From assembly GCA_910579395.1 (NCBI GenBank), contig CAJTUC010000024.1:1-64000 (forward strand): DNA of 64,000 nucleotides, read 5' to 3'. Shown here in pieces: positions 33,336-43,288 of the stretch. Made by a program: the position numbers and the translations under genes. Each line of letters opens with the position of its first letter. Positions within the stretch are counted from its first letter, which is position 1. Source of the stretch: an uncultured Lachnospiraceae bacterium. Its GTDB lineage: Bacteria; Bacillota; Clostridia; Lachnospirales; Lachnospiraceae. The notes beneath the pieces are model-generated. The model worked only from the letters and a program-made list of their open reading frames with translations, did no database searches and had not been told where the DNA came from.

Positions 33336-34382
33336 ATGGACTATGAAACATTAAAAAGTGAAATCTATAAACTGAATGAAGAAGAACTGTTTTATCGGAA
33401 ATATTACTATGCGAAACAGCAGAAATATTCTCTGGAAAAGTTCCTGGCAGAATTGGATTTAAAGAAAGTCTATGAGAAGCATCTTCTCGTACCGGAAATT
33501 GCGGATACGATTCCGCCCCGCTTTGAAGATTCTTTTTTCTTCGATATGGATAAAAAAGCTTCCATCATGACCATGCGGCATAACAGATACAGCCCGGCCA
33601 TTATCCATGAACATACTTTTTTTGAACTGATCTACGTCTATGACGGGCACTGCGAACAGAGCATCAGCGGTAACAGGCACTCCCTGACACTCGGCGATAT
33701 CTGCATTGTGCCTCCGGGAATCAAACATTCCATCAGCGTATTTGACGACAGCATTGTATTCAACTGCCTGATCCGCAAAAGCACTCTGCACAATATCTTT
33801 TTTAATTTTTTGAGCAATTCGAATATCCTCACCGCGTTTTTTCTGAATAACATCTACTCCGAAAACGGAAATGATTATATCATTTTTCATACGGGAAGCG
33901 ATTTTGAGATCCGACGCGGCATTCTTTATATGTACTGGGAATCCGTCAACAAATCCCTCTATTGGGACCAAATGATTTCCTATACGCTGATGCTCGTTTT
34001 CGGCCTTCTGATCCGCAACTATGAAAAAAGCATTGAAGTACCTACCTTTACGCAAAAGGCAGATGTTCAACGCTTTGCTCTGCTGCAATATATTCAGGAT
34101 AATTTCGACACTGTAACGCTGTCGCAGATTGCCGGCAAATTCCATTACACGCCGGAATATACTTCCCGGCTGATCAAATCAACTACCGGGAAATCCTTTA
34201 CACAGATCCTTCAGCAGGTGCGCCTAGAAAAAGCGCAGGTACTGCTTCAGGATACGAATCTTTCCGTCGCCAATATCGCCAACCAGATCGGCTATGAAAC
34301 AACGGAATATTTCATCCGCATTTTCAAGAAACAAATGCACATGACCCCGACAGAATACCGGCGGAAAGGAATCACGATTTGA
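33336..34382 (+). CDS. AraC-family transcriptional regulator with N-terminal cupin
   Basis: 348 residues. A helical lead (about 1-60), cupin sensor around RYSPAIIHEHTFFELIYVYDGH and GDICIVPPGIKHSI (about 85-135), then two helix-turn-helix motifs in the last 100 residues (VTLSQIAGKFHYTPEYTSRL and LSVANIANQIGYETTEYFIRIFKKQMHMTPTEYRR). GAGGG precedes the ATG. Divergent from the CUT2/pgmB/GH3/GH78 operon, so it is its probable activator. Its end overlaps the convergent deacetylase gene by 11 bases. Confidence 0.9.
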   Translation: MDYETLKSEIYKLNEEELFYRKYYYAKQQKYSLEKFLAELDLKKVYEKHLLVPEIADTIPPRFEDSFFFDMDKKASIMTMRHNRYSPAIIHEHTFFELIYVYDGHCEQSISGNRHSLTLGDICIVPPGIKHSISVFDDSIVFNCLIRKSTLHNIFFNFLSNSNILTAFFLNNIYSENGNDYIIFHTGSDFEIRRGILYMYWESVNKSLYWDQMISYTLMLVFGLLIRNYEKSIEVPTFTQKADVQRFALLQYIQDNFDTVTLSQIAGKFHYTPEYTSRLIKSTTGKSFTQILQQVRLEKAQVLLQDTNLSVANIANQIGYETTEYFIRIFKKQMHMTPTEYRRKGITI

Positions 34383-35211
34383 ACTCTTTCGTCTCTCCCG
34401 GCTTAATCTCCAGAATTACGTCGTCAACACTTATCCAGACAGAAATCGCACTCGGATTATAGACCAAGTCGCCCGCCGCCGAAAATTTCAGATTTTCCGC
34501 GGCCTTCTTATAGTCCACGATTTCGATATTGGTCGCATACCAGATATCATCTCTTCCACCGATGTACTCACAGAATTTTTCGATTTTTTCCCACTCGCTT
34601 TCGTCCTCGCCAAACTCATAGCTGTGGCCCCAGACATACATCATATAAAGATACTGCGTCTTGTTTAATTCCGCGAACCGCCGCGCATTTTCCATCAGGT
34701 TATGATTGTGGTGACAGGTCGCTTTCCACTCCAGATAATTCTCCGGGAAACCGAAATCATCCGTATTACCGACGATACGGCTGTATTCTATGCCGCATGC
34801 CGGTAGCATCTGCATAATTTCCTTGCTGTAAGAGCCGTTTGGATAACTCATGCCGCGCACCGGATAACCGCAGGCCGCTTCCAACGCTCTCCGGTCCTCG
34901 ATGACCTGCTGTACCACCTGGGAAAGCGGGCATCGCTCTATAGTCGGATGCGTATAGGTATGACAGGATACCTCATGGCCTTTGTAGAGTTCTTTTATTT
35001 CATCAAATGGAATCCGGGGAAGCGGCCCCATTTCGCCGAACAGGCCGTTTCCGTTGATATGGAAGGTTCCTTTGATGCCATATTTATTAAAAAGCGCCAC
35101 GAGCCGCCTGTCATAGATTTTACCATCGTCATAGCTCATTGTCAGCACTTTGTGCTTTCCGCCGGGAAAGCAGGTGTAGATGATTGAAAAGTTCTGTTGT
35201 TCGATTTTCAT
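34372..35211 (-). CDS. Polysaccharide deacetylase family protein (NodB domain)
   Basis: 279 residues. The NodB motifs are visible: LTMSYDDGK (motif 1, metal Asp), SCHTYTHPTIE (motif 2, metal His pair) and MSYPNGSYS (motif 3). There is no signal peptide, so a cytoplasmic carbohydrate or other amide/ester substrate is likely. The ribosome-binding site AGGAGG lies inside the end of a small frame (35215-35340). It converges with the AraC gene. Confidence 0.82.
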   Translation of the reverse strand: MKIEQQNFSIIYTCFPGGKHKVLTMSYDDGKIYDRRLVALFNKYGIKGTFHINGNGLFGEMGPLPRIPFDEIKELYKGHEVSCHTYTHPTIERCPLSQVVQQVIEDRRALEAACGYPVRGMSYPNGSYSKEIMQMLPACGIEYSRIVGNTDDFGFPENYLEWKATCHHNHNLMENARRFAELNKTQYLYMMYVWGHSYEFGEDESEWEKIEKFCEYIGGRDDIWYATNIEIVDYKKAAENLKFSAAGDLVYNPSAISVWISVDDVILEIKPGETKEFKS

Positions 35212-35214
35212 TGA

Positions 35215-35340
35215 TCATTGTCCTCCGTTCTTATAAAAGCTATCATTTATTTCATCACCTTTTTTATAGCCATTTCTTGCTGCACTGCCAAAAATATATT
35301 GCGAAGAACCTGCCCCTAACCCTGATGCTATACACTGCAT
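35215..35340 (-). CDS. Possible 41-residue peptide, unknown
   Basis: Minus-strand frame MQCIASGLGAGSSQYIFGSA, then ARNGYKKGDEINDSFYKNGGQ. Its end carries the AGGAGG used by the deacetylase gene. The ATG has only a GGGG directly before it. A strong AGGAGG 7 bases ahead of ATG lies upstream (about 35360), but that start gives an 11-residue frame; a one-base shift after KKKRG would join it to this one. The Gly-rich GLGAGSSQ is suggestive of a small peptide, but this is weak. Confidence 0.25.
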   Translation of the reverse strand: MQCIASGLGAGSSQYIFGSAARNGYKKGDEINDSFYKNGGQ

Positions 35341-35374
35341 CCCCGTTTCTTTTTTTCATTCATGAAAATTCCTC

Positions 35375-36571
35375 CTATAACTTTAACGCCGCCTCCCGGC
35401 ATCCCCGGTGCAGCGCCTCGCCGAAATACTGCTTCGCCATGCGCATATCCTGGGCAACGCCAAGCCCCTGCTCGTACAAAAGCCCAAGCCGGTAATACGC
35501 AAGTCCAAGTCCCTGCTTTGCGGACATCCCATAGAAAGAACGCGCCTTCTCATAATCGACGGCCGTTCCATAGCCATACTGATAACACATCCCCAGAGAA
35601 CATTCCGCCGCCGCATTTCCCGACAGTTCTGCCGCTTTCCTGTACCATGCAAATGCTTTGTTATAATCTTTTGCAACGCCTTTTCCATGAAAATAAAAAT
35701 TACCGATATTGTTCATCGCTCCGGTCGAACCGTTTTCGGCTGCCATGAGATAATATTCCAGCGCCTTTTGATCATCATGCTCGACGAATTTTCCCTCTTC
35801 ATACAGGATTCCCATGCTCACCTGTGCGCGGGAGTCTTTTTCTTCATCCGCAAGCTCAGAAAGCCTTGAAAACGCCTTTTGCCGCTGTTCCATCGGACAG
35901 CCTTCATTCTCGATCAGTTCCACACAGGAAACAGATTCATAATGTTTTCTTTTACTATCCACATCCTGTAATAACGATTCGTAATATTCCCGGTCCTTTT
36001 CCGATAGTTCCTGTTCCAGCCATAAATGACAGCTCTGCTCCGCCCGCGCAAGCCACTGCAGCGGCTTTTCATAATCGATGGGAACGCCTTTTCCGTTTTC
36101 ATACTGATAAGCGATCAACACCATTGCTTCCGGATTATTCTGGCCTGCCGCCGATTCAAAAAAATGCATTGATTTCCCGTAGTCTATCGGAACGCCGATT
36201 CCGTTTAAATGCGCACGGCCGACTTTGACAATACCATCCACATCCCCAAGGGCTGCCGCTTTTTCATAATAAAAAAAAGCCTTTTTCTCGTCCTTATTCG
36301 TTCCCACGCCGTAACGATACATTTCACCTACCCATATCAGCCAGTAAGGGCTGTTATGCCCAGCGCCGAGCAGTGCCGCTTTCAAAGCTTTCTGGCGTAT
36401 TTTAAACGCTTCTTTGGGCGTTTTCGCCTCCGTCACGCATTTTTCATAATATTCATTCAGGGCCGCCAGCGCCTGTAAGTCTCCTTTTTTGGTCAGCTTA
36501 TAGAGCTGTTTTTCCGCCTTGGCAGGATTGACGGACAAAATGGTCCGGTATTCTTGTATGGATTCGTTCAC
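35375..36571 (-). CDS. Sel1-repeat (TPR-like) protein
   Basis: 398 residues of helical repeats. At least eight Sel1 units of about 36 residues can be read, e.g. PYWLIWVGEMYRYGVGTNKD, AMVLIAYQYENGKGVPIDY, AMNNIGNFYFHGKGVAKDY, AYYRLGLLYEQGLGVAQD. No signal peptide or anchor, so it is cytoplasmic. Sel1 proteins act as protein-protein adaptors; the partner is unknown here. The neighbour upstream is a chemoreceptor pseudogene. Confidence 0.85.
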   Translation of the reverse strand: MNESIQEYRTILSVNPAKAEKQLYKLTKKGDLQALAALNEYYEKCVTEAKTPKEAFKIRQKALKAALLGAGHNSPYWLIWVGEMYRYGVGTNKDEKKAFFYYEKAAALGDVDGIVKVGRAHLNGIGVPIDYGKSMHFFESAAGQNNPEAMVLIAYQYENGKGVPIDYEKPLQWLARAEQSCHLWLEQELSEKDREYYESLLQDVDSKRKHYESVSCVELIENEGCPMEQRQKAFSRLSELADEEKDSRAQVSMGILYEEGKFVEHDDQKALEYYLMAAENGSTGAMNNIGNFYFHGKGVAKDYNKAFAWYRKAAELSGNAAAECSLGMCYQYGYGTAVDYEKARSFYGMSAKQGLGLAYYRLGLLYEQGLGVAQDMRMAKQYFGEALHRGCREAALKL

Positions 36572-36598
36572 AATGGGCTCCTTCTTCTGCGTATCTTC

Positions 36599-37613
36599 CT
36601 ATAATTTCGTAAAAATTTCCGTCTCGCGTTTCAAGCTAACGGCGATTGACTGATTGTCATCCATATGCTGGGTAATGCTCTCCATGTCTTCCAACAGGGT
36701 CTGCGTACTGTCCGTCGCGAGCTGACTGATTTCCGATGCAACTACAACAAATCCCTTTCCTGCCTCTCCTGCTCTCGCCGCCTCTATAGACGCATTTAAT
36801 GACAACAGATTCGTCTTGCTTGCAATATCCAGGATATCATTTGTCAGGTTGTTGACCTGATTGACGTTTTCGCTTTCTGTGATTGCCTGCTCCAGTACCT
36901 CCAAAATCCTGCTGATTTTCTCTTCCGTTGATTCCATGGTCGCGTGAGCAGATTGCTCCATGTGATCTGCATGTTCCTTCATTTCAGCCGTATACTGCCG
37001 GATATCCAGGGTCCGCTCCACCATTGCATTTACTTCATTTTTCACTTCCGCAGCATTTGTGTTGATCGCAGCCGCGCTCCCGGACATTTCCTCCATCGTT
37101 GCCGTCAGTTCTTCCGTCATGGCAGAAAGATCGGACACACTGCTGTTGGATGTGATAATACTGTCCCGTACTTCATTTACTACTTCTTCCATTTTAATGG
37201 AATTTTGCGTGATCAAAAGCGACGCGACGCTGATCACAATAAAAACCGTACTCATGACCAGAGCTTTCCCATATATGACATCCTACTCCCGTATTGCCTG
37301 CTGTGCACGCATCTGCATATTTTCTGTCATTTCATCAATACTGTTCTGCATTGCTGCGGAGTAATCCGATATTGCTCCATTTGCCAGCGCATATGCCCCG
37401 ACATATTTTTCCCAACAATTCATGATTCGTTTCTTCCGCCCATATAGTCAGCGGAACCACTCCGTTTTCATCCTGTATGTCCGTTTCCTGTAAACTCCCC
37501 GAAGATGCCGGAACATCCGCTGCCGTTTCGGTTTGTGTCCGGCCGGAACATCCTGCAGCCAGCACACTGCATAATGTAACGGCTGCTGTAATAACCAATC
37601 CCCTTCTTTTCAT
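36599..37613 (-). pseudogene. Broken chemoreceptor: lipoprotein N-terminus joined to MCP 4HB/signalling domain
   Basis: From 37613 (GGAGG, then MKRRGLVITA) the frame encodes a lipoprotein signal (LAAGC) and the start of a family 1 solute-binding protein (VPLTIWAEETNHELLGK). It then shifts into receptor sequence readable as AYALANGAISDYSAAMQNS in another frame, with a stop near 37287, before the open frame 36599-37255 with membrane helix TVFIVISVASLLI and signalling domain LLSLNASIEAARAGEAGKG. At least one deletion junction, a frameshift and a stop are needed to explain it. No HAMP domain is evident. Confidence 0.72.
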
Positions 37614-37754
37614 TCGTCTGCCTCCTCGCTGTTTCTTACATATCATTCTGATGAATGACCCCCATATGATAAATTATATAACGGTTTATACATGATTTCA
37701 AATAGAAACTGGAGCATGTTCGAAAAGCGCTGCATGAAAAAAGGAGCTATTGAG

Positions 37755-38030
37755 CGCTCCGAACCAAATTTCCTCGCCGCCGACTTATGGCATTTTCCGC
37801 CCTGTTATCTTAATGCCGAAAAACACGGACTGGAAAGATGAAAGCGTCATACGGCTCTTTGGAGCAAAATCGAAATCCACCTATTCGTTGATGCTGATCA
37901 ATATGGAAGCCAAAAAAAGCGGAGCATTACCGTTTTACAGCAATTTCAACATAAATGCTGCTGAAGAAAGGATTACTGCTATTATACGCATAAAACGAAC
38001 GCCCCCTGCCTTTTATCCTTGCCTGTCTTA
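37755..38030 (+). pseudogene. Fragment of a BlaR1-like M56 peptidase
   Basis: Plus-strand SPPTYGIFRPVILMPK, WKDESVIR, then YSLMLINMEAKKSGALPFYS and AAEERITAIIRIK correspond to conserved stretches of the M56 metalloprotease domain (SP..FG..RP..LP and the region after the zinc site). The HExxH motif itself is missing, so there is an internal deletion, and nothing beyond resembles the family. The remaining bases to 38126 hold no gene. Confidence 0.6.
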
Positions 38031-38126
38031 CCTTCACGATATCCTTGCGAACAATACCGTCAAAACAATCGTTGAGACCGAATATTGTATGTCAGCCAAT
38101 GACGAAAACGGTTCCTTCGACACTCT

Positions 38127-38163
38127 AATTAAAAAGGCCAATCTACACAAGGCAGATTGGCCT
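38127..38163 (-). terminator. Terminator of the MarR-MATE-ABC operon
   Basis: Perfect 10-bp stem AGGCCAATCT / AGATTGGCCT with a 9-base loop; the minus strand continues TTTTTAATT. The small 58-residue frame ends within its loop. Confidence 0.82.
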
Positions 38164-38319
38164 ATCCTGGTTGCTTTTTGTTTTTCCTTTGGAATGCTTC
38201 CTGATCCCGGCTTTTTCCGCCGCCTCCTTTGCCATAAGATATTTTTCATACTCCTTATAAATATGTGTTTTACTTTCTTCCGTCAGCATGGCGCTAAACA
38301 TTCCTGTGTTTCCGATCAT
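38143..38319 (-). CDS. Small 58-residue protein coupled to the ABC exporter gene
   Basis: Starts MIGNTGMFSAMLTEESKTHI and continues with a charged helical tract (EYEKYLMAKEAAEKAGIRK). Its ATG overlaps the exporter stop as ATGA, with GGAG 5 bases upstream inside the exporter gene, and its stop codon lies within the terminator hairpin. Highly charged and probably soluble or peripheral. Placement suggests an accessory protein of the exporter. No family recognised. Confidence 0.55.
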   Translation of the reverse strand: MIGNTGMFSAMLTEESKTHIYKEYEKYLMAKEAAEKAGIRKHSKGKTKSNQDRPICLV

Positions 38320-40194
38320 TCCTGCTCCAGCTTACCGGTGTAAAGCTGGTAATACATCCCCTTCTTTGCCAGCAGGCTTTCATGGTTTCCCCGCTCCACG
38401 ATACGCCCGTGATCCAGTACCATGATCACATCCGAATTTTTAATCGTGGAAAGCCTGTGGGCAATCACAAACACTGTCCTTCCCTGCATCAACTGGTCCA
38501 TACCTTCCTGAACGATTTTCTCCGTCCGGGTGTCAATGCTGGAAGTAGCTTCATCCAGGATCAATACCGGGGGATCTGCCACCGCCACCCTTGCGATCGC
38601 CAGGAGCTGCCGCTGTCCCTGGGAAAGGCTGCTGCCGCTGCCCTTCAGGACGGTCTGGTACCCGTCAGGAAGTTTCATGATAAATTCATGGGCATTGGCC
38701 AGCTTTGCCGCTCTTATCACCTCTTCCTCCGTGGCATCCAGCTTTCCATACCGGATATTATCCATCACCGTCCCCGTAAATAAGTGGGTATCCTGCAGCA
38801 CAATGCCAAGGGAATGCCGCAGATCCGCCTTTTGGATTTTGTTGATATTGATGCCGTCATACCGGATTTTGCCGTCCTGGATGTCATAAAAACGGTTCAG
38901 CAGGTTCGTAATGGTTGTCTTCCCGGCACCCGTCGCCCCCCACAAAAGCCACCTTCTGCCCCGGCCTTGCAAAAATCTCAATATCATGCAGGACCGTCTT
39001 GTCTTCTGTATATCCAAAATCCACATGGTCAAAGACCACATCCCCCTCCATGATCTGGTAGGTTGTCGTATCATCCGCTTTATGGTAATGCTTCCACGCC
39101 CAGATTCCCGTACGGTCCGGCGCCTCTGTCAGATTCCCCTGTTCATCATAACAGGCATTCACCAGTTTCACATATCCGCCGTCCTGTTCCGGTTCCTCAT
39201 CCAGCAGTCCGAATATTCTCTCCGCGCCTGCAATAGCCATGATGATGGAATTCAGCTGCTGTGAAAGCTGCGAGATCGGCTGATTGAAGGAGCGGGAAAA
39301 CTGCAGGAAGGAGGCCAGGGTTCCAAGGGTCATCTGACCGCCAAAGATAGACAGACACGCGCCCACCATTGCGATCACCGCATAGCTGACATACCCAAGG
39401 TTGCCAAGCACCGGCATCAGGATACTGGCATAACGGTTGGCATTGTTGGCGCTGCCCTGCAGTTTTCCGTTCAAAGCCCTGAAATCCTGTATGCATGCAT
39501 CCTCATGGCAGAACACCTTTACCACTTTCTGCCCTTCCATCATTTCCTCTATATAGCCGTTTAAGTTCCCCACATCCGTCTGCTGTTTCACAAAATAATA
39601 TCCGCTCTTCGAGGATATGGTTTTCGTCGCGAATACCATGCTGATCACCATCACAATGGTGATCAGTGTCAGCGGACGGCTTAAGACCAGCATGGATACA
39701 AACACCCCGACGATCGTGATCACCGCGGACAGCATCTGGGGCATGCTCTGGCTGATGACCTGCCGCAGGGTATCCGTGTCATTCGTATAGATGCTCATGA
39801 TATCCCCGTGGGATTTCGTGTCAAAATAACGGATGGGCAGACGCTCCATATGACGGAACAGGTCATCCCTTACAGTCTTTAACATCCCCTGGGACACATA
39901 GATCATAATGTAGTTATAAGCCCATGTGCAGAACACCCCGGTATAATAGACCGCCGCCATCACAAGCAGCGCCCTCAGAAGGGGAGCCAGATCGGGCTGT
40001 ATCTGGTTTACAAAGGGCAGGATGTAATCATCGATCAGATTCCGCATGAACAGGGTGCCGCCAATATTCGCGGCGGTACTGACCAGAATACACAGCGCAA
40101 CCAACAGGCACTGCCATTTATATTTTTTCAGGATGTACGAAATCAGGCGCTTCAACGTTGCCCCCATAGGTTTCTTATTCCCCGCTTTCATCAT
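38316..40194 (-). pseudogene. ABC multidrug exporter subunit (MdlB/YheH-like) with a frameshift in Walker A
   Basis: Starts MMKAGNKKPMGATLKRL (GGAGG 6 bases upstream), six-helix exporter domain, then VLHDIEIFARPGQKVAFVG. At 38936-38941 a run of six C (six G on the coding strand) shifts the frame exactly at Walker A. Removing one base restores VGATGAGKTTITNLLNRF and the rest: SLSQGQRQLLAIARV, VLILDEATSSID. Without a shift the protein ends near residue 477 without an ATPase site. It could be a true mutation, slippage-controlled expression, or a sequence error. The intact product would be about 625 residues and partner the 40175-41917 subunit. Confidence 0.8.
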
Positions 40195-41917
40195 TGCTGC
40201 CCTCCTTTGTCTGTGACTCATAAATATCTCTGTAAATCGGGCTGTTTTCCAGCAGTTCTTCATGTGTGCCCACAGACTCCATCCTGCCGTTATCGAACAC
40301 AATAATCCTGTCGGCATCCTGGATGGAAGAGATTCTCTGTGCTATGATGATTTTTGTGGTATCCGGTATCTCTTCCCGAAATGCCTTACGGATCAATGCG
40401 TCTGTCTTTGTGTCAACGGCACTGGTAGAGTCATCCAGGATCAAGATCTTCGGTTTCTTCAAAAGCGCCCTGGCAATGCAGAGCCTCTGCTTCTGCCCTC
40501 CGGATACATTTGCCCCGCCCCGTTCAATATAGGTGTCATACCCTGCCGGAAAATCCCGGATAAATTCGTCTGCCTGTGCAAGCCGGCAGGCATTTATAAT
40601 CTCTTCATCCGTTGCGTCTTCTTTTCCCCACCGCAGGTTTTCTTTGACCGTTCCGGAAAACAGCACATTCTTTTGAAGGACCATGGCCACATTGTCCCGC
40701 AGGCTTGCCATATCATAATCCTTTACCGGAACGCCGCCGACCCGTACCTCACCCCTTGTAACATCATAAAGCCTTGGTATCAGTGCGGCAAAGGAAGACT
40801 TTGCGCTCCCGGTACCGCCGAGAACCCCGATGATCTCGCCCGGTTTTATATGAATATTTAAATCGCTGATCACTTCTTTACCCGGATTGGACGGGTACGC
40901 AAAACCCACCTGGTCAAAGTCAACGGAACCATCCAAAACCTCTTTGATCGCATGAGGGACATTCAATAAATCCGGCTTCTCCGTCAGGACCTCCGAAATC
41001 CGCTCTCCTGACGCCCTTGACATAATGAGCATCACAAAGGTCATGGACACCATCATCAGGCTGATCAGGATATTGATGACGTATGTAAACATGCTCATAA
41101 GCTGCCCTTCCGTCAGGCTTCCGCCAATGATCATCCCTGCCCCCATCCATGAGATCAGCAGGATACAGGAATACATGGAAAACTGCATCACCGGGGAGTT
41201 CAGGGCAAGGAGCTTTTCCGCGCTCACAAACAGGCTGCGGATCTTTTCGCTCTCTGTCTCAAACCGTCCGGTCTCATAGTCTTCCCGCACAAAGGACTTC
41301 ACCACCCTCATTCCGTTCACATTCTCCTGGACCTTTGCGTTCAGTTCATCATATTCATGGAAAACCTTTCTTAAAGTCGGATTTGCCTTCGATGAGATCA
41401 GGGCAAGGACAAACGCCAGAGCGATGATCACCACCAGAAAGATCAGGGCAAAGCGGGGATGAATCAGAAATGTCATCACCATGGCGCTGACCAGCATGAT
41501 CGGCGCCCTCACACAGATACGGATCGACATCTGGAATGCCTGCTGTACGTTCATCACGTCCGTGGTCATCCTTGTCACAAGCCCTGCCGTGGAAAACTTG
41601 TCTATGTTGGAAAAAGAGAAGGTCTGTATCTTTTCATACATTGCCTGTCTCAGATTCATGGCAAAACCGGAACTGGCTCTGGAAGCCAGCTTTCCGGATT
41701 CCACTCCGAAAAACAGTGCCAACCCTGCCATCACGATCATTGCCCCTCCGATCAGGCACACCGTTTTAAAACTCTGCCCTTTCAGCCCGTAATCTATGAT
41801 GGCCGCCATCATCAGAGGGATAATAACCTCCATGATGACTTCCAGAATGACAAATGCCGGGGTGAGGATAGCATCCTTTTTATAATCTCCAATCTGTTTC
41901 AAAAGTGTCTTAAACAT
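40175..41917 (-). CDS. ABC multidrug exporter subunit (MdlA/YheI-like)
   Basis: 580 residues: exporter membrane domain (about 1-310) and ATPase. Walker A reads GGTGSAKSS, signature NVSGGQKQRLCIARAL, Walker B LILDDSTSAVD. The Ser after the Walker B Asp replaces the catalytic Glu, so this half holds the degenerate site of a heterodimeric exporter and needs the partner's intact site. Its end overlaps the partner start by 20 bases. Lies between a MATE pump and the partner. Confidence 0.87.
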   Translation of the reverse strand: MFKTLLKQIGDYKKDAILTPAFVILEVIMEVIIPLMMAAIIDYGLKGQSFKTVCLIGGAMIVMAGLALFFGVESGKLASRASSGFAMNLRQAMYEKIQTFSFSNIDKFSTAGLVTRMTTDVMNVQQAFQMSIRICVRAPIMLVSAMVMTFLIHPRFALIFLVVIIALAFVLALISSKANPTLRKVFHEYDELNAKVQENVNGMRVVKSFVREDYETGRFETESEKIRSLFVSAEKLLALNSPVMQFSMYSCILLISWMGAGMIIGGSLTEGQLMSMFTYVINILISLMMVSMTFVMLIMSRASGERISEVLTEKPDLLNVPHAIKEVLDGSVDFDQVGFAYPSNPGKEVISDLNIHIKPGEIIGVLGGTGSAKSSFAALIPRLYDVTRGEVRVGGVPVKDYDMASLRDNVAMVLQKNVLFSGTVKENLRWGKEDATDEEIINACRLAQADEFIRDFPAGYDTYIERGGANVSGGQKQRLCIARALLKKPKILILDDSTSAVDTKTDALIRKAFREEIPDTTKIIIAQRISSIQDADRIIVFDNGRMESVGTHEELLENSPIYRDIYESQTKEGSNDESGE

Positions 41918-41929
41918 AAATGCCTCCTG

Positions 41930-43288
41930 TCAGATTTTTCTCCAGTATAATTTCAACATGACCAGGGTTGTGATAAACGCCAGCGCATCTGCCAGCGGCC
42001 CTGCCCACAATGCCCCTTCCACCCCTAATGCCAGCGGCAGCAGCAGGGTTGCCGGGAGCAGGTAAACAATCTGCCTGGACAGGGACAGGACGGTTGCCTG
42101 TGTAGGCTTTCCGATCGCCTGGAAGAAAATGCCCGTTGCCATCTGCAGCCCGTTGATAGGACACGCCAGAAGGAAGATACGGAAACACTTCACCGCAAAC
42201 TCATTGTACAGTTCTGACTCGGAACCAAACAGCCGGACAATGCTCATAGGCGCGAACTGGAATACCAGAAATGCCAGAATTAACATGATCGTTGATGCAG
42301 TCAGTATCACGCGGTATGTCTGCTTTACCCTGTCCTTCTGCCCGCTGCCGTAATTGTAGCCCCAGATAGGCTGTGCTCCCGTTGCCAGTCCAAGCAGGAC
42401 CGCAGAGACGATCTGGTTCACCTTCATTGTGATGCCTATGGTGGTCAGCGGGATTTCCGCGCCGTATTTCGACTGTGCGCCATAGGATACCAGTATGTTA
42501 TTGGTAACTGCCATAACCAGCACAATGGCGATCTGTGTGATGAAACTGGAGATACCAAGACTGCTGACTTTTGCTATGACCTTCCTTGAAATACGGAAAC
42601 ATGCCTTATCCAGCCTGATGCTCTTAAATTTCCGGATATAGGCCAGATACAGGAAAGCATTCAATATCTGTCCTGCGATGGTCGCCCATGCAGCTCCCTT
42701 TACTCCCCAGTTGAAAACAAAAATGAAGATGGGGTCAAGAATGATATTCGTGATACAGCCCACTAGAAGCCCTGCCATGCTGTATTTCGGGCTGCCGTCC
42801 GCACGAATCATGCCCGCCATGCCGGAATCGATGGAAGCAAACAGGATTCCATAAGAAATGATCCGTCCATAATCCATCGCAAAGGGAAGGATATCTTCCG
42901 TGGCGCCAAACAGCCTGCATAAAGGTTCCAAAGTTAAGTTAAACAGGACGCAGAGAACAATTCCAACGATTGCCATGACAGATATGGAACATCCTATGCC
43001 ATTGGCTGCTGACTTTTCATCCCCCTCGCCCAGCTTCAGGCTTAAATATGCCGCGGCTCCGTCACCGATCAGCAGGCTTAACGCGATTGCGATCACAGTC
43101 ATGGGCATGACAACATTGGTGGCGCCGTTACCAAGATACCCTACCCCCTGACCGATAAAAATCTGGTCAACAATGTTATAAAGCGCGTTGACCACCATAG
43201 AAATAATACTTGGAACAGCAAATGTAAGTATCAGCTTCCCAACCCGTTCTGTTCCAAGTGGATTCGTTTTTGCTATTGTTCTATCCAT
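41930..43288 (-). CDS. MATE-family efflux transporter
   Basis: 452 residues, twelve hydrophobic helices in two bundles. It begins NPLGTERVGKLILTFAVPSI, followed by ALYNIVDQIFIGQGVGYLGN, DGAAAYLSLKLGEGDEKSA and LGLATGAQPIWGYNYGSGQ. Such proteins export cationic drugs with Na+ or H+. The start overlaps the MarR stop by 16 bases. It belongs to a drug-resistance operon with an ABC exporter. Confidence 0.9.
   Translation of the reverse strand: MDRTIAKTNPLGTERVGKLILTFAVPSIISMVVNALYNIVDQIFIGQGVGYLGNGATNVVMPMTVIAIALSLLIGDGAAAYLSLKLGEGDEKSAANGIGCSISVMAIVGIVLCVLFNLTLEPLCRLFGATEDILPFAMDYGRIISYGILFASIDSGMAGMIRADGSPKYSMAGLLVGCITNIILDPIFIFVFNWGVKGAAWATIAGQILNAFLYLAYIRKFKSIRLDKACFRISRKVIAKVSSLGISSFITQIAIVLVMAVTNNILVSYGAQSKYGAEIPLTTIGITMKVNQIVSAVLLGLATGAQPIWGYNYGSGQKDRVKQTYRVILTASTIMLILAFLVFQFAPMSIVRLFGSESELYNEFAVKCFRIFLLACPINGLQMATGIFFQAIGKPTQATVLSLSRQIVYLLPATLLLPLALGVEGALWAGPLADALAFITTLVMLKLYWRKI

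Noticed and set aside
37750..38343. 197-codon plus-strand frame as an intact gene
   Set aside because: Only the first 90 codons resemble an M56 peptidase and key residues are missing; the remainder runs antisense through a terminator and the small coupled ORF.
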